A DNA stretch of 64,000 nt from Hemicentrotus pulcherrimus (Eukaryota > Echinodermata > Echinoidea > Camarodonta > Strongylocentrotidae), in NCBI GenBank assembly GCA_003118195.1, contig BEXV01000939.1, positions 63,413 through 127,412 of the forward strand, in the 5' to 3' direction. Positions 46,801 through 59,560 of the stretch are shown one piece after another (position 1 is the stretch's first letter; each line of letters begins with the position of its first letter). The translations under genes were made by a program, and so were the position numbers. The notes beneath the pieces were generated by a model. That model ran no database searches and was not told where the DNA came from. It saw nothing but the letters and a program-made list of their open reading frames with translations.

Positions 46801-48237
46801 ATCATGAGAATGATTTTGCAAGATTCCGGATGAATTGTGATTTGAATTACTCTCTAATAACATCCTAGTGTTCTTTTCTTACAAACTAGCTTCCTCATGT
46901 TTCTTCTGATCATTGTTATCGTTTTCCAGTCGTTACTGACTCCAATCTTACTGTATCCTGCTCTTTTTATCAACTCACTTCCATGGGGATTACCAAGATA
47001 TACTTCAATTGTTTCTCTTTCAACTATCACTTGCTATATGAAACTATTATGAGTCTTGCAATACGTTATATCTCTCTTGCACGCCGGTCATCAAAATCAT
47101 ATTTCCTTTCAAAGTGAATCATCACCAACAAGCGGTATACAAGTAATATTACCTACGAACAGCAAGTATATTTCATTTGAAATGTACAATAAAAAGTGAA
47201 AATATACAAGGGGAATTCCCTCAGTCCATTACCCTAGGACAGTGTATACCGGTAATGCATTTTAATGTCCAATGAAAAGGGGACTTATAGAACTAATATA
47301 TTATGTACATCTACATGTTTTCAAAGCAATGCTTTTTAAAACATTTATTTTAGCTGTTCCTTACAGTATTTGATAATATTGAAATAATTCTTATTCCCAT
47401 GAGATAATACAATTGTGCCCTTATGAAGGTCTGAATGTGTAACTTGTATCATCGAGTCAATATCAAATCTACATGCCTCTGTGTGCAGAAAAATCACTCT
47501 AATAACTTTCATATGATCAAAACAAACGGCCATGTAACACTCATCTTGGTAATCAACAACTTAGTCGTGATCATTAACTTAGTTTCAAGAAAAAAAGTTG
47601 GTTATTACAGGGATAATTCTACTTCATGACAGAACTTGATATAGGAGTTTGTAATGATGATGATCGGAAGAGTTGAAGCAGCTCTAAGGTTGAATAATCC
47701 AAAATTGGATTCCTCGCCTTACACATTAATCAATTACATCAACTTGTCATTGATTTTTGAGAAGTAACATAAATGTATATAGACGTAACTACAGCAGGTG
47801 CATTGTTTTGAAAAAATCTGTTTTGAAAAAATCTGTGATGAATTTGTTAAATGGATGTACAATGTGAGGAGTTTCTCTCTTAAAAGATTCTTTATACTAC
47901 ACGGACCTCAACAATTCTAAAAATAATTGAATGCATACGAATTGATACCCAATGAGAGTGTGTTCACATCGGTTGAGCTAACCCTTTCACATATGTGCAG
48001 GATTACATGTACAACTTACAACAATTATCATGTCTACTTGGTCCAAATGAACCTTTAAAACCAATGCTGAGATGGTGGTGTCTGCAGAACTGCGAGGAGG
48101 GTGCCTTCAGGGGAATCCCCCAATGGGGAAATTCCTGCTGCTGGAGGATGCACTTTGGGGTAGGGGGAAGGGATAAGAAAGCATGTTATTGCACAAGATT
48201 AAAGTTAAGCCGCACAGAGGCAGAAGTGGGAACTCAC
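43808..48237 (-). other. PPP1R12A: Intron, 4.4 kb
   Basis: AT-rich. It contains an ATA trinucleotide run near 45432-45455, a tandem pair of gttttgaaaaaatctg at 47807-47836 and a fragment with tttgtatagcgctcatac at 46233. No exon is supported. A GC-richer patch at 48060-48200 next to the exon contains no in-phase coding extension. Confidence 0.65.
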
Positions 48238-48302
48238 CTTCGTTTCAGTGGTGGAGGTATCTTTGTATCGATCCTGGGAGCGGTTGGCTCGTCCTTCTTC
48301 AT
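48238..48302 (-). CDS. PPP1R12A: MYPT1 exon: linker after ankyrin repeats
   Basis: The 65-nt exon reads MKKDEPTAPRIDTKIPPPLK then R and a split Arg codon. The acceptor is tttgctttcag (ends 48303) and the donor is gtgagttcc from 48237. It enters in phase 0, matching the previous exon, and leaves two bases (AG). The basic and proline-rich sequence has no close vertebrate match, so assignment relies on strand, phase, splice sites and position. It begins with an ATG codon, but phase continuity makes an internal methionine more likely than a start. Confidence 0.8.
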
Positions 48303-48523
48303 CTGAAAGCAAAGAGGACACATGCAAAACGATAACTCAACATTAAAACAGGCGCGACGACCACGTGCACGTGTAGGACAAACAGTCACACGACCACATA
48401 CAGAAAGGCCTGCGCGAATCAGGGCCACCACAGAGCGATGGAGAAACATCTCCACTTTATCTTGACACATGAACAAAACATGATGTTCCTTCAAGACTTG
48501 CTACACTACAATGGCGTAACTCC

Positions 48524-48685
48524 AGGGCCCTGTCTTATATAGAGTTGCAATTGATCCGAATCAGTCGCAGGTCCTCCAATCAATCGTAAGTTTGCAGTCC
48601 CCTATCTCTAATGTACATAGCTGCGATTGATATCAATCGCAAATATATTACGATTAATCGCAACTGTTGATAAGACGGGGCCCAG
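48524..48685. mobile_element. MITE family 1, copy 2 (best-preserved ends)
   Basis: It starts agggccctgtcttatataga with gttgcaattgatcc following, and ends gttgataagacggggccca, an inverted match over about 20 bases. The interior has repeated inverted words (gattgatatcaatcgc is palindromic). Confidence 0.88.
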
Positions 48686-51600
48686 ATCAACACTGCATTT
48701 CACCCTATATCATAAAACTGGCATTCAATTTCCAAAAAACTGACCTTTACAAATATCAGGTGCATCCTCATTCGACAAGATTCTTCCTTCAAAATGAAGA
48801 CATTACATTACTCATTTAGACTACCTTTGTTGGTCATTTACATGTAGATATTTACACTAAATACGACATAGGGTACGACTATGATTCCTAGTAAACTTTT
48901 ACTTATAATTTCCATCCAGAATCAGTCTAGAAATCCATCAATATAATCAAGTACTTGCAACAAATTAAAATGTCGAAAAAGGGATTACAAAAAGCTGAGA
49001 CAGATTATAAGGGTACAGTAAATGGGAAGATCCTCCAAACAAAAATGATGCTGATTGCCTTTCATGGAGAGAATATCCAAACACGTTTGTCTTACTTTTA
49101 AAAAGCGTCACTTAAGAGCCTTTAAAAAAAAAAATTGAATGGTTACTCTGAACCTAATAATTTGTGATTCTAACCTCATATTACATCCAATGTATCAACA
49201 CAGATCACAACATCAAATTTGATTTGAAACACTGAATTATACAAATATTTGCAAGTTTCAAAAGAAGAAACGTTTTGGACCTTCGTACAGGCCTATAACA
49301 TACTCGTTCACACCCAAGCATACATGAACACAACATTTAGTACATAGAATACAGTGTTAATATACACACAATATATACACACCCCTGTTTACAAATGGAG
49401 AAAAAAATCACTAGAATACAGATTTCATTAACAAAATCTTGCAGCATTTCCATTTTGGCATATTGAAATCATAACTGTTAACAACCATTTAAAATTAAAA
49501 GTATATCATAAGTTAAGACATTATCTGGGTAGTATTTTAACATCGAAATAGAACTATCGTTGCTGATAGTAAAAAAATGTCCATGCCTAACTATTGACTT
49601 TTATTTATGGCTTTGCTGAGACAATGATACTGATATCATTTTGATTTGACCTCTTTTCAATTCCATTTTCTTCCCATCTGCCAGTTAAATTTTTAATTTA
49701 ATTGTAGTTGGTTATTTAAATGTTGTGAAAAACCCATCTTTCAAGCAACGAAAGGTGTGACATGAAAGTCATCAATTGTCTGATCCTTTATAATTTTCAC
49801 TTGTACTAAAAAAGAAAATTCCATGACTTTATATTGCTCTTTTAAAAAGTATATATGAATATATATATAGAGAGAGATCTTTTGTATCTCATAAAATCTT
49901 ATCCCTACTCCTGTGTAAAGACAGAAGAAACACTGAAATGCCTCCCAAGAGAGTTACACCAATGAATATACATTAAATCCAATATCTGTGTCCCAGAAAT
50001 CACATCACAACTGCAGAAGTCTGTGCATGTTAAGACAAGGAGGCACTACAGTGTACCTTCCACAATCAAAGACTTTTAGTAAAGCAGACTCCCCCATCGA
50101 AATAAAAACTTCATTAAGTTTTTACACTTAGGGTTATGAGACATGAATTGCAGTTCACTTCTTTGTTTGAGGGATCAAGTACCCCCCTTTCACACACATA
50201 AAGTTTCCACTATTCTACGTTTGCCAACGTTATGGGTTAGCAGTTTGAACGCAGTGGTCAAAGGCCTGTGTCAGCAGGGCAGTCATACTTACCAACACAA
50301 ACACAACACAAAGATTGATTTTTACATTTCCGCCACAATGTTGAAGCTTTGAAATTATCTCGAATCCATCACCATTTCTTCTTCTTTTTTTCTTCTTGTA
50401 ATGTTATCCCACAAAAAGACACATTCCCAAAACGTTACACAAGAATTATTATAGAAAAATCTTTGTGTCGAAATGTAATTACTCCCAATTGATTACCATT
50501 CCCAAAATAATCCTGTACAAGTCCAAAATCGTCCAAACCTTTTGATGTAGATTTAAATTGGACTCTATAAAGAAATGATGCTCAAATAAACATATACAGT
50601 GTACACCAGACACGTTTACAAAAGTTTTGATACAAACATGTCAAACGCTGAAAAGATACATTTAACAGTCTGTGCTCCAAACCAGGAAAAATGGTTTGAA
50701 AAAGGTACAAAAAAGAAACATGAGAAACATTCAAATGAAAACATGAAGGACATTTCCAGATGACGCTTGAACAGTAGGTATGAAAACATGACAAAATGGA
50801 GAAGATTTTTCATTAGAAATGCTTAAGGTGAATTGAAGATGCAGTGCTTTTCGCCCAATGTTACTAACCAGCCAAACAATTGGTCGGGCTAAACATGAAT
50901 ACTTCAAGCAAATCCAGTCTTTCTTTCAATAAAAAACATGACTGTGCTATGCACCACAAATGACCAAACAAAAAAAATTAAAAGAAGGGGAAAGAAAGGG
51001 AGACAAGGAGAAGGGGCATAAAGGGGGCAAGAACCACGAACATGAGAGGGGTAGAAGCGCAAAATCAAAATAAAAGAACAAGGTCTTGTTATGAAGAAAG
51101 AGTGCAAACTGTTTCGTGAAAATCACAAAGAAACTGCAAAAGTGTCTTATTCATGCAAAGTTCAACTAAGGCTAAGTGCAGAAAAGAACATTGTCAGGTA
51201 TCAAAATGTACAGATCAATATAAAATTCCAATATGAAGTATAACTTCATAGTGTATCCTTAACAAAAATTAAAAGTTAAGTTTCACAATAGCCTATATCC
51301 ACCTCCTTTCAAAGGCACAAACATATAAATGTTAATCATAGAATAAACAATTCTTCATAAATAATGAAAAGAAGAAGAATATCATACATGAACAAGAATA
51401 AATTCTCATATATCTGTCCCAATGCATACAGATTTTTACACAATATTCCCAATATACATCTTTTCATTTTTTGAAGTGCCTGGCTGCTGGCAACTCCAGG
51501 GGCTAAATTTAATGCAGCATTACATATTTTTGACCCAATGATAATCAAATCCCTTTACAAGCCTTTATGATACTAAAATAAAAATGCCTTTAAAAAAAAA

Positions 51601-51839
51601 AGAAGCAGGTTTGGACATTCTGCTTCTGAGTGACGGTACCAATATGTCTAATAAACTGTGATACACATTATGTGAAAGAAAATAAATGAAGTACTAGACA
51701 ATATGTTTTTGATTTTTTGCAGATATTCCACTTTTGGCCTTGCTTTAAAAGGGGGGGGGGTATCATTTCTCATCAGACCGGTGATATAAAACTAATTCAC
51801 TTGCTCGTTTCAACAGTTTTGGTTATAGCCAGATTTTTA

Positions 51840-52115
51840 GGATTCTAACAGGTCAAATCTGATAGCCTTAATCAAGACCAATCTCTATTTCATTCTTTAA
51901 GTCACTTGTTCATTTTCTAAATTTCCTCTGTGATACAACACCCCATTCCAACTGGTCAAATCTGACCCCTAGTCACTTACACCCTATTTAACTATTTCAG
52001 GTCACACAAGAAACATTTGGATTCTAACTGGTCCAATCTGATAGCCTTAATCGAGACCAACCTCTATTTCATGTTAAAGCTCATTTGTTCATTTTCTAAA
52101 TTTCCTCTGAGATAC
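51840..52115. repeat. Tandem duplication, 179-bp offset
   Basis: The block ggattctaacaggtcaaatc through gatagccttaatcaagacca to cattttctaaatttcctctg at 51840-51935 recurs at 52019-52115, with about 90% identity by eye. Weaker ggtcacacaag/ggtcacatat words extend the similarity to about 52230. Confidence 0.88.
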
Positions 52116-55002
52116 ATACAACAAATTTCAAAATAAGGATTCCTTTGCTAGAGTAAAGACAATTCTTTGGTGAAATCTAGCCTTAGTGACTCCCTGCTTT
52201 TCAATTCCGGGTCACATATAAAGACACATGTAGGTCCACCCAGGACAGCTGATTAGTATGATCCTAGGTACCAAGTCTTGGTTTCAGACCCTTTCCTTTT
52301 CCTTTTCATATTCAAATTTTCCCCATTAGTCTGCCTATACTTCATACATGGAAGTAAATTCACAAATACTCCAGAAATGTTGGAAATTTGCCCCCTTAAA
52401 AGTGCATTTTTCTGGACATAATACACATCTTGGACATTTATTTTTTCTTTGGGTGATAAAAAGCCAGAAGGACTAGACTAGATGAGGATACAGGAATGTC
52501 CATGTATACAAGGGTCTGATGGAAGATCTACAGTTGTTGGATTGGAATGTACATTGTATACATGTCTCATTACATAGGTTCTACTTCTTACTCTTCAAAT
52601 TCAGACCCATCTTAAAAACTATAATCTGGTCTAAACCAACCAATCTTTTCACAATGGAATCAATTCCATATCTATTTCTTAAAACACAACTTCATTCCAT
52701 CATTAAGACAGTTAATAGCTCTATTTAATACAACAGAACATTTAAGGTTCATATGAAAGACATCCCTTTCCATCCTCCAAGAGGAAAAAATCATTTCAGT
52801 CCCCATAGATGTATTATGAATTTCTCAAATGATGATTTATATTTTGGTGTAAAAATAGTAAAAAATAAAACAACTTCTATCATTAAACTTTTGACATTTT
52901 ATGAGACTAATCTCATTTAGTAAATGAAATTTAGTCGAATTAAAAACCTATATGCATCATAATGTACTTTACAGAATCCTCTTCTTATTCTTAAAAACAG
53001 AAAGAAATATTTGTTACTTTCAGCATGAACAAATTTGAGAGTTTTCCTTTTAAATTTCAATCTTACGATAACCTTTCTTCTTTGTCTTTTTTTACTGTTG
53101 AGCAAAAACTTCACTACTTGGTCTGGAACAAAAGCTACAGTGACTCCTTCGGTATGGTTGCCAATTTGCAGATGAGTCAGGGAGGAGAGATAATCTATCA
53201 TGTGTTTTCTGAGTTTGTATAAGTGACAATGGAATGCTGCACAGAGAGCCTCGTTCGTCTCTCTGCATTACTAGGCTGTAGCTTCCCTTCATCATAACTT
53301 TCCATGCGGTTCGACATTTGAAATCATTTCATATCTTGATTCCAAGAAAATAAGATTGCTTCCAAAATTCTTATCTTATGATGCTTAAAATACACTGGTG
53401 TACGATAAATGTACACCGGTGATAAGATTGTACAGCCAGAATATAATGCCCTTCTTTTATAATCATGCACACAAAAATAAAATAAAAATGGCTTCCAGAA
53501 TTCCCAAGAATGGCACTAATATCATCATATTCTTACTAAATCTAACAATGATATTCTTACTAAATATATTTATGAAATTTCACATCCCAAATTGCTGCAA
53601 TTATTCATAAGTAGGGCAGTAATATCATCCTCACGACCATATGAAACATAATCGCTACACATCTCGCCAGTAAATTAACATAATTATAGAGATTATCTTT
53701 GCAATAATACAAGGTGAGGAGTCTAATTTCTTGAGAATAAGCAAAGTGTAAACAGGGTCCTTATTGCAAGACAGCAATTCCTCGAAATAGCCTGGTAATA
53801 GCTGGTACAATCAATGAACCATCGCTCTGGTGACATATGTCTATGTTAACATATATATCTTCCATTTATCTGTTGACAGATTTAAGTTAGAGGATGACCA
53901 GAGTCTGACCTTATCCCCCCCCCCTCCCCCCTCCTCCCCATAGAAAAAAAGAGAGAAATGCTTAGTGCAATCATATATCCTACTTTCCAAGAATTGACTG
54001 ATCAAGTTATGTAGTAGAGGTGATGGCTTGCGAGGAGAAAAGTCACTGTACAGGGAACCAGAATGAAGGAGCTCTTTCACTGAAGCTCTTTCTCAAAACT
54101 TGTTTTTAAATCAAATTATATAGTCGGATCAAAGAGGTTACAATAGCTTGTAGCATGCCTTCTTATTAAAAGGATATGCTTTTAATACCAACAATTGGAG
54201 CCTAAAAATGAAGAATACATGACTAAAGAGAAACTATGCTATTGCTTCCTCAGAGTTGTGATTTCACATTTTTCCCCCTAATCTGTTAAATGCAAAATAT
54301 GTCATACTATTGTTACCTTCTTTAACACAGAAAACATAGCCCATTTATAACCTAAGTTTCTGAGTGAAAACAGACAGTGTGAACTTCATACTAGCTCTTT
54401 CCAATAGACATATACCATATAAAAACAATCTACATACTTTGCACATCTATCAGAGTAGTATTAACCTGTGCACATTTCTAATCTTTAAAAGATTTTCCAT
54501 TTTTTCCTTTACTGTAAAGACAGTGTTCAACTCATTGAAAAAAGCAATAAACATTCTTTCGCTATTTAAAGGTCAAGACGATCATACCACCACTGCAGTA
54601 TTCTATTACCACCAAAAACATTAAAATGGCACAATTTATGAACTTAACTTCAACGCAAAAAAACCCTGAAATTTCATTCAATCACCACAAATATCTATGT
54701 AAAGGTTGAATATTGGTCCAAAAATAAACTGAATTTGCTTGATTTCTACAATTTCATTTCTATTCAGACATTCTTTCGCTTGTCTTATTAACATGAGTTG
54801 CAAATATATCGCACTTCAAAACATAGTTTCTACATTTAACTTGATTAAGACAAATGATACATTTACCTCAGATATCACTGACGATGAAAAAAAACATTGA
54901 GGTCGTACGTCCAAATACATCAAAATCTTGATTACTATCATGTGCAATATCAATTCAATTCCAACATTCTTTGATATGTCTCTGTGTGTTGTGTTTACTT
55001 AC

Positions 55003-55077
55003 TGATGCTTGTTTCTTTTTGAGTTCCTCGAGCCATTTGAGAATTTCTTCGTCTGCTAAATCGAATGCTGTGTGATT
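55003..55077 (-). CDS. PPP1R12A: MYPT1 exon: end of ankyrin domain
   Basis: The 75-nt exon (25 codons, phase 0 to 0) reads NHTAFDLADEEILKWLEELK then KKQAS. The vertebrate counterpart is GQTAFDVADEDILGYLEELQKKQ, the capping helix of the last ankyrin repeat. The acceptor is tctccaaccag (ends 55078) and the donor is gtaagtaaac from 55002. The usual Gly-Gln before TAF is Asn-His here. This exon closes the folded N-terminal half; everything downstream is predicted to be disordered linker until the C-terminal coiled coil. Confidence 0.95.
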
Positions 55078-55664
55078 CTGGTTGGAGACGGGTTAAAAGA
55101 AGACGATATGATAACTTCAAATGTAGGTGAGAGAGAAAAAAACATCATTTTCCATTTCAAGCTATTCTTTCTACTTCAAACGTAAATATTTGAGCATTTC
55201 CCAATGCTCTATATTGAATGTGTGATTCTTATATATGACAGAAAGTAAATTCAATACAGGTGTTTCAATGGGTTTCCATCGAAATTTTCTTTCTTATGAC
55301 TGTTTCATAAAACACTGCCCAGAATTCAGCATATGCAAATTCAATTATGAGATACACACATGTAAAGTAAACAAGTTTGTCATTCATAGATGCATTCCAG
55401 TAAATGATGATTGGCAATTTTAACAGGAACTGTTAGACCTTACCCTTTCCTGTCTAGTAAATACTAGTGTATCATCGGTCCCATCTGTCTAGAATTTTGT
55501 TGACACTTTTGGTTAACCAAAACACACCCTGTGCTTAACCACAGTTATACAATAAACCAAACTCTAACCATGACAACAAACCACCCATCAAAACGGCGGT
55601 ACCTTTGGAGTTCCGACATATGCTCCGGTGACAACTGCTCCAGCACAATCGCTCCTGTAATGGA

Positions 55665-55870
55665 TTTTTCTTTTCTTTTCCAGGCTGCGAAGAAAGCATG
55701 TGCATGCTTGCAAGTCAGCAACCACGGGACCAAAGGCTCTAAGTCCTCTCCGAGGGACTTGGTAATGAAGATTGAATGCCTTACCATAGAGAACTAGCGC
55801 ATCGATCTAGTTTCGAACCCGGGACCTCCCGGTTACAAGACTACTGCAATACCACTGAGCCATCGCGCCT
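55665..55870 (-). mobile_element. tRNA-headed SINE
   Basis: The minus strand begins ggcgcgatggctcagtggta with an A box (tggctcagtgg), then cccgggttcgaaactag with a B box. The body ccctcggagaggacttagag and cctttggtcccgtggttgct follows. The head resembles a tRNA with a broken acceptor and T stem, so it is a SINE and not a functional tRNA gene. Confidence 0.82.
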
Positions 55871-55885
55871 CCTTTCGTCAGAAGT

Positions 55886-55970
55886 ATAGGGCTAGGGTCA
55901 GGGTTGCAATTGGGTTTTAGATTAGATTTAGGGTTAGGGTTAGATGTATCGTAGGGCTAGGGTTGAAGTT
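55886..55970. repeat. Telomere-like TTAGGG patch
   Basis: The words gggctagggtcagggttgca, then atttagggttagggttagat and gggctagggttgaag form an imperfect run of TTAGGG/CTAGGG hexamers. It directly abuts the SINE head at 55870. Confidence 0.75.
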
Positions 55971-56129
55971 AAGAATTTGTTTAGTGCAGAAAATTCCTCT
56001 GGAGCAAGTATCGCAGGAGCATGTATCAACCAACCTATACCTTTCCTTCCAACTTTTCCTTTGTCCAAAGGGCTATCCTTATGGAATCCTTGACACCACT
56101 TACTTCTTGAAGGTGGGCCTCAAACTTAC

Positions 56130-56274
56130 TAATTTGTTTTTTGTGTCCATATCGCACATGGCTTTTACTAAAACTTCACAGGCGTCTTTATGACCCCAAT
56201 GCGACGCTGCGTGGAGAGGCGTCCATCCGTCATTATCTTTTGCGTTCACGTCCACCCCGGCCTGTATAAGAAGT
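56130..56274 (-). CDS. PPP1R12A: MYPT1 exon: most conserved ankyrin repeat
   Basis: The 145-nt exon reads LLIQAGVDVNAKDNDGW, then TPLHAASHWGHKDACEVLVK, then AMCDMDTKNKL. It is nearly collinear with vertebrate LLIQAGYDVNIKDYDGWTPL and the following HWGKEEACRILV and CDMEMVNK. It has the full ankyrin motif DGWTPLHAASHWG. The acceptor is tttctcctcag (ends 56275) and the donor is gtaagtttg from 56129. One base (A) completes Glu from the previous exon, and the exon ends in phase 0. The tandem use of HWG instead of the usual hydrophobic-xG turn is characteristic of MYPT proteins, so this exon alone identifies the family. Confidence 0.97.
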
Positions 56275-56344
56275 CTGAGGAGAAAAAGGAACACAGAGAG
56301 ATGTAGAAATTAATCAAAATGATTCAGAATGATATTTCTATTTC

Positions 56345-56645
56345 AATAATAATTCTAATAATATGACTTGTTTTCCCAGGGTAGCCTCATCAGTATTAAT
56401 ACTATTCTCCCTAAGGGCCCTTCAATCATACCGTTACCCCGGCTTTAGCCGAGCTACCATGAAAAGGTGCTCAAGCAATCAAAGGAATATTTTCCTACCG
56501 GATACCCATTTACATCACATGGGTGGAGGGTGACAAATACAGATTAATGCCTTGCCAAAAGGCATTAGTTCTGTGGTGGGACTCGTACTTGGAACCATGT
56601 GCTCAACAGTCTGGTGACGTATTCACTAGACCAAGACATCTCTAC
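56345..56645 (-). mobile_element. Second SINE-like element
   Basis: On the minus strand a tRNA-like segment (ttggtctagtgaatacgtca ... atggttccaagtacgagtcc) is followed by aaatgggtatccggtaggaa, attgcttgagcacc, then gtagctcggctaaagccggg and an AT-rich tail with attattattg. The segment tacctggtaggaatcgattc near 63287 and the block near 1305-1360 are fragments of the same family. Confidence 0.72.
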
Positions 56646-57560
56646 ATGCTTGGATTTAACAATTTACATTTCTATTCTGTAGTATTCAGTATAAACATGA
56701 AAGATGTTGTTTGAAAGCCAACTCTTTAAATTCAATAAAAGCAGCAAAATCAGAGAAACATTCTTTTTAAAATGTTGCCAATGTGAAGAAAGTGGTCTTT
56801 AATCTAACCCTTTAAAATTCCTGTCTTGAATTGGTTAGGATAAAGGGAATGCTGCCCCCATTGAGTATACAGAAAGCTTATATAGTCTTGCTCCTAGACT
56901 CCTAGTGACACCCCTGTGCAACTGCAAGGGCAAGTCTGCGAGACCCCTGTGCAAAGGGAAGTCTCAAAGCGATGACACAAGACTATAAGACTACAAAGTG
57001 AGCATTACTTAGCACAAAACAAGTTTTCTTGACCAAGTATGCCCAACTTTTACCTTCATTACCTATTATGGTTGATGCCAGGAATTTGAAGGATAAGTGT
57101 CTTTAGAAATAAATTACATCCTTAAATTGGCAACATGTTATGAGTAGATAATCACGCAATTTAAAGTGAAATTATTTTTCACTCTTCCGACAGTTTCTGT
57201 CCATTTATAATCTTTTAAATATATGACATTTGGTTGATTAGGAAAATGAAGCAATAAACAGAAATATAAGTGGTGCCAATTTGAGATGGCAAACTGATCA
57301 AACAGCCTTGCTTGTAGACTGTCATAGGGACACCCATGCACGGGGGAGGGGGGTCGGGGGTCGGAGTCTTCACGGGATGACGTCAGAAGGACCACGAGGT
57401 GGAGATTACTTAGCACTTAGTCAAAGTTTTCTTGTTTTGTTTTTCCAGCATCCCCAGGCCCCCTGCCCTATCAACAGAGATGACAGAAAGGCCGACTGAT
57501 GGAAGATCTCCCCGATCTGGCCGTCTGATCAAGGGAATGTTCTTGGGTAAAGGTTTATAG

Positions 57561-57972
57561 CCATTTGGTCTACAACTGGTTCGTCTACTACCCGATTGGT
57601 CTATTCCCATGTGGGTGAAGACCAGTCTCCTATCCACATTGACTAATAATCATTTGATGATAATTAGTTATGACTAAATTTTACTTGTCTAAATTATTAC
57701 TAGACCACATGGATGGTAGACAAAATGGGCATAAGACAAACTGGAAATTGGACTGACTGGCAATTAAGAGCAAATGAGTGATGCACTAAATGGTTTGTAG
57801 ACTTTTTAGATATTAGACCAAATGACTATTACGTTAAATAGTCATTAGAGTTTAGACCAAGTGATAAGTAGACAAAATAATTATTAGACCATGTGGACAG
57901 TAGACAGGCTGGGTGTAGACCATATGAGAATAGAACAATTGGGTAGAAGATGAGCTGGTTAAAGACCAAACA
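57561..57972. mobile_element. Foldback built of iterated TGGTCTA words
   Basis: The left arm repeats ccatttggtctacaactggt, tcgtctactacccgattggt and ctattcccatgtgggtgaag. The right arm carries the inverse words ccatgtggacagtagacagg, gtagaccatatgagaataga and acaattgggtagaagatgag. The centre also holds degenerate agaccaaatgactatta words. The 410-bp element is thus both an inverted repeat and a short-period tandem. Confidence 0.85.
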
Positions 57973-58751
57973 GCAATTCACCCTCTACATGATATATACC
58001 TGTACCAATATTAGCATAGCAATTCTCCAATCAACAAAGATGATTTATCACAGGGGTTGATTTCAATTTGTCATTTTAAACATGGCAATATTGCCTATGC
58101 TGTTTTCTTCCTCATTTGTTTTGTTCTTTGAGCACAATATCAACATTTCTTAAAGATTTCAAGGAATACATTTCTTACTCCTTCCACAAATATTTGCACT
58201 TTTAGCAGGACCAATTTTCCCATCCATTTGAGGATAATATTTTCCCCAGGGGATGGACAGAGTTCTCATCTTTAAATTGGCAATGTGGCTTAACTTTTAC
58301 TCCCATTTTAATGTTCTTTTAAGAAAAATGTCATACAGTATACTTAAAGGAGTAATCACTTTGAACATCCACCATGGATAATTTTTCCTCTCAACGGTCA
58401 AATGCATCGTTTTTTGCATAGTAGCAATGTCAACATATTTCTATCCCCAATTTCTTTAAACAAAATACTATAAAAATTATGGGAAGTAATACGACTATAC
58501 AGTCTAAAAAGATCACCCGATAACTCTTCCAGCAAGCCAATTTGCAAGGGAAACAATTCGCTGGTGGTATTATGAACCTTTTTTTACATGGTACGTTAAA
58601 ACTCTGACGAATTAATACAATTGAATAAGTCTATTTTGCAAATTTTAAGTTTATAAGGCTTGGTTTCTTGGTTATATGTGCAAGATAAGCTTTTCTTCAA
58701 TTTTGTAACTTAATACTCATCATCTCATTAATAATCCCAATGAATACTTAC

Positions 58752-58911
58752 TCCATAACTTTGATATATCCCTTAGCTGAAGCGACATGGAGGGAGGTGG
58801 CACCTGTTTTTGGATGCCGCCTATCAGTGACTTTTTTGCTGTTGACCCATTGTTTGGCGTCTTCTAGCATCTTGTCATGCTCCTCCGTTCTTGCCTGATC
58901 TACGTCTAAAT
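58752..58911 (-). CDS. PPP1R12A: MYPT1 exon: inter-repeat helix and ankyrin repeat
   Basis: The 160-nt exon reads LDVDQARTEEHDKMLEDAKQ, then WVNSKKVTDRRHPKTGATSL, then HVASAKGYIKVM. It matches vertebrate VDIEAARKEEERIMLRDARQ-WLNSG..GGTALHVAAAKGY. The acceptor is cctcctttag (ends 58912) and the donor is gtaagta from 58751. Two leading bases complete an Asp codon from the previous exon; two trailing bases (GA) pass on. The ATSLHVASAKGY stretch is a canonical ankyrin TxLHxAxxxG motif with Ser for Thr/Ala at two positions, and the helix before it is the long spacer typical of MYPT ankyrin domains. Confidence 0.95.
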
Positions 58912-59560
58912 CTAAAGGAGGAGGAAAACAAAAAGAGGAAAATACAAAATCTTGCATTAAAAAAGATTGACTGTTCATTTTAATACATGACTTTACAAGG
59001 GATATTGATGCAGAGAATGCTCCCCAGAGAGTGGAGAATGTGCATACATTGTGTGCGGGTACGGCTGAATCAGGGTATGATTGTTGGTTAGAACGTCTTG
59101 TGACCGCCCTTGGTAGATGCACTGTCTGCTATGTTATCAAGGACAGGGGATGCACAAGGCAATGTCTTATTTTAAGTATACAAGCCCTCTTTTTGGTTCT
59201 CTTTTGATTTTGTACAGTTCTTGTGACATGTACTTATTATCATTCTTGAGTGGCACAGTGGATTTCAATAGAGCTTTCAGAAAAGAGAGACCATGTTCTA
59301 TACTTTTTTCACACTCATTATTATCTGAGGGGTCCACAACTTACAAGATTTTCTTTTCAGTAGACCTCTCCATTTTCTCAAATTATAAATGCAGTAATAT
59401 TATAATTCAATTTCTGTCTTCCTCAAATGTAAACATTACTATTTAGATTCGTTTATTGCAAATGTAATTATGATTTGTATACATTTTACATTGTATTAAT
59501 TATTATGTATTTTGTTGGGAATGAAAAAATAAAAAATTAAATGAAATGAAATTGTTGGTG

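Larger units (their letters stand above)
48303..55002 (-). other. PPP1R12A: Intron, 6.7 kb
   Basis: It contains MITE family 1 copy 2 (48524-48685), a tandem duplication (51840-52115), a purine-rich stretch at 50965-51060, a G run at 51750-51761, a C run at 53914-53938 and a small palindrome tacactggtgtac/gtacaccggtg at 53392-53420. The remainder is AT-rich with no supported exon. Confidence 0.65.
56275..58751 (-). other. PPP1R12A: Intron, 2.5 kb
   Basis: It is occupied mainly by the SINE-like element (56345-56645) and the iterated foldback (57561-57972). A GC-rich patch with a cacgggggaggggggtcggg run is at 57337-57360. The rest is AT-rich with no supported exon. Confidence 0.65.

Noticed and set aside
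55792..55870. Functional tRNA gene
   Set aside because: A and B boxes are present, but the acceptor and T stems do not pair and a SINE body follows, so it was called a SINE head.
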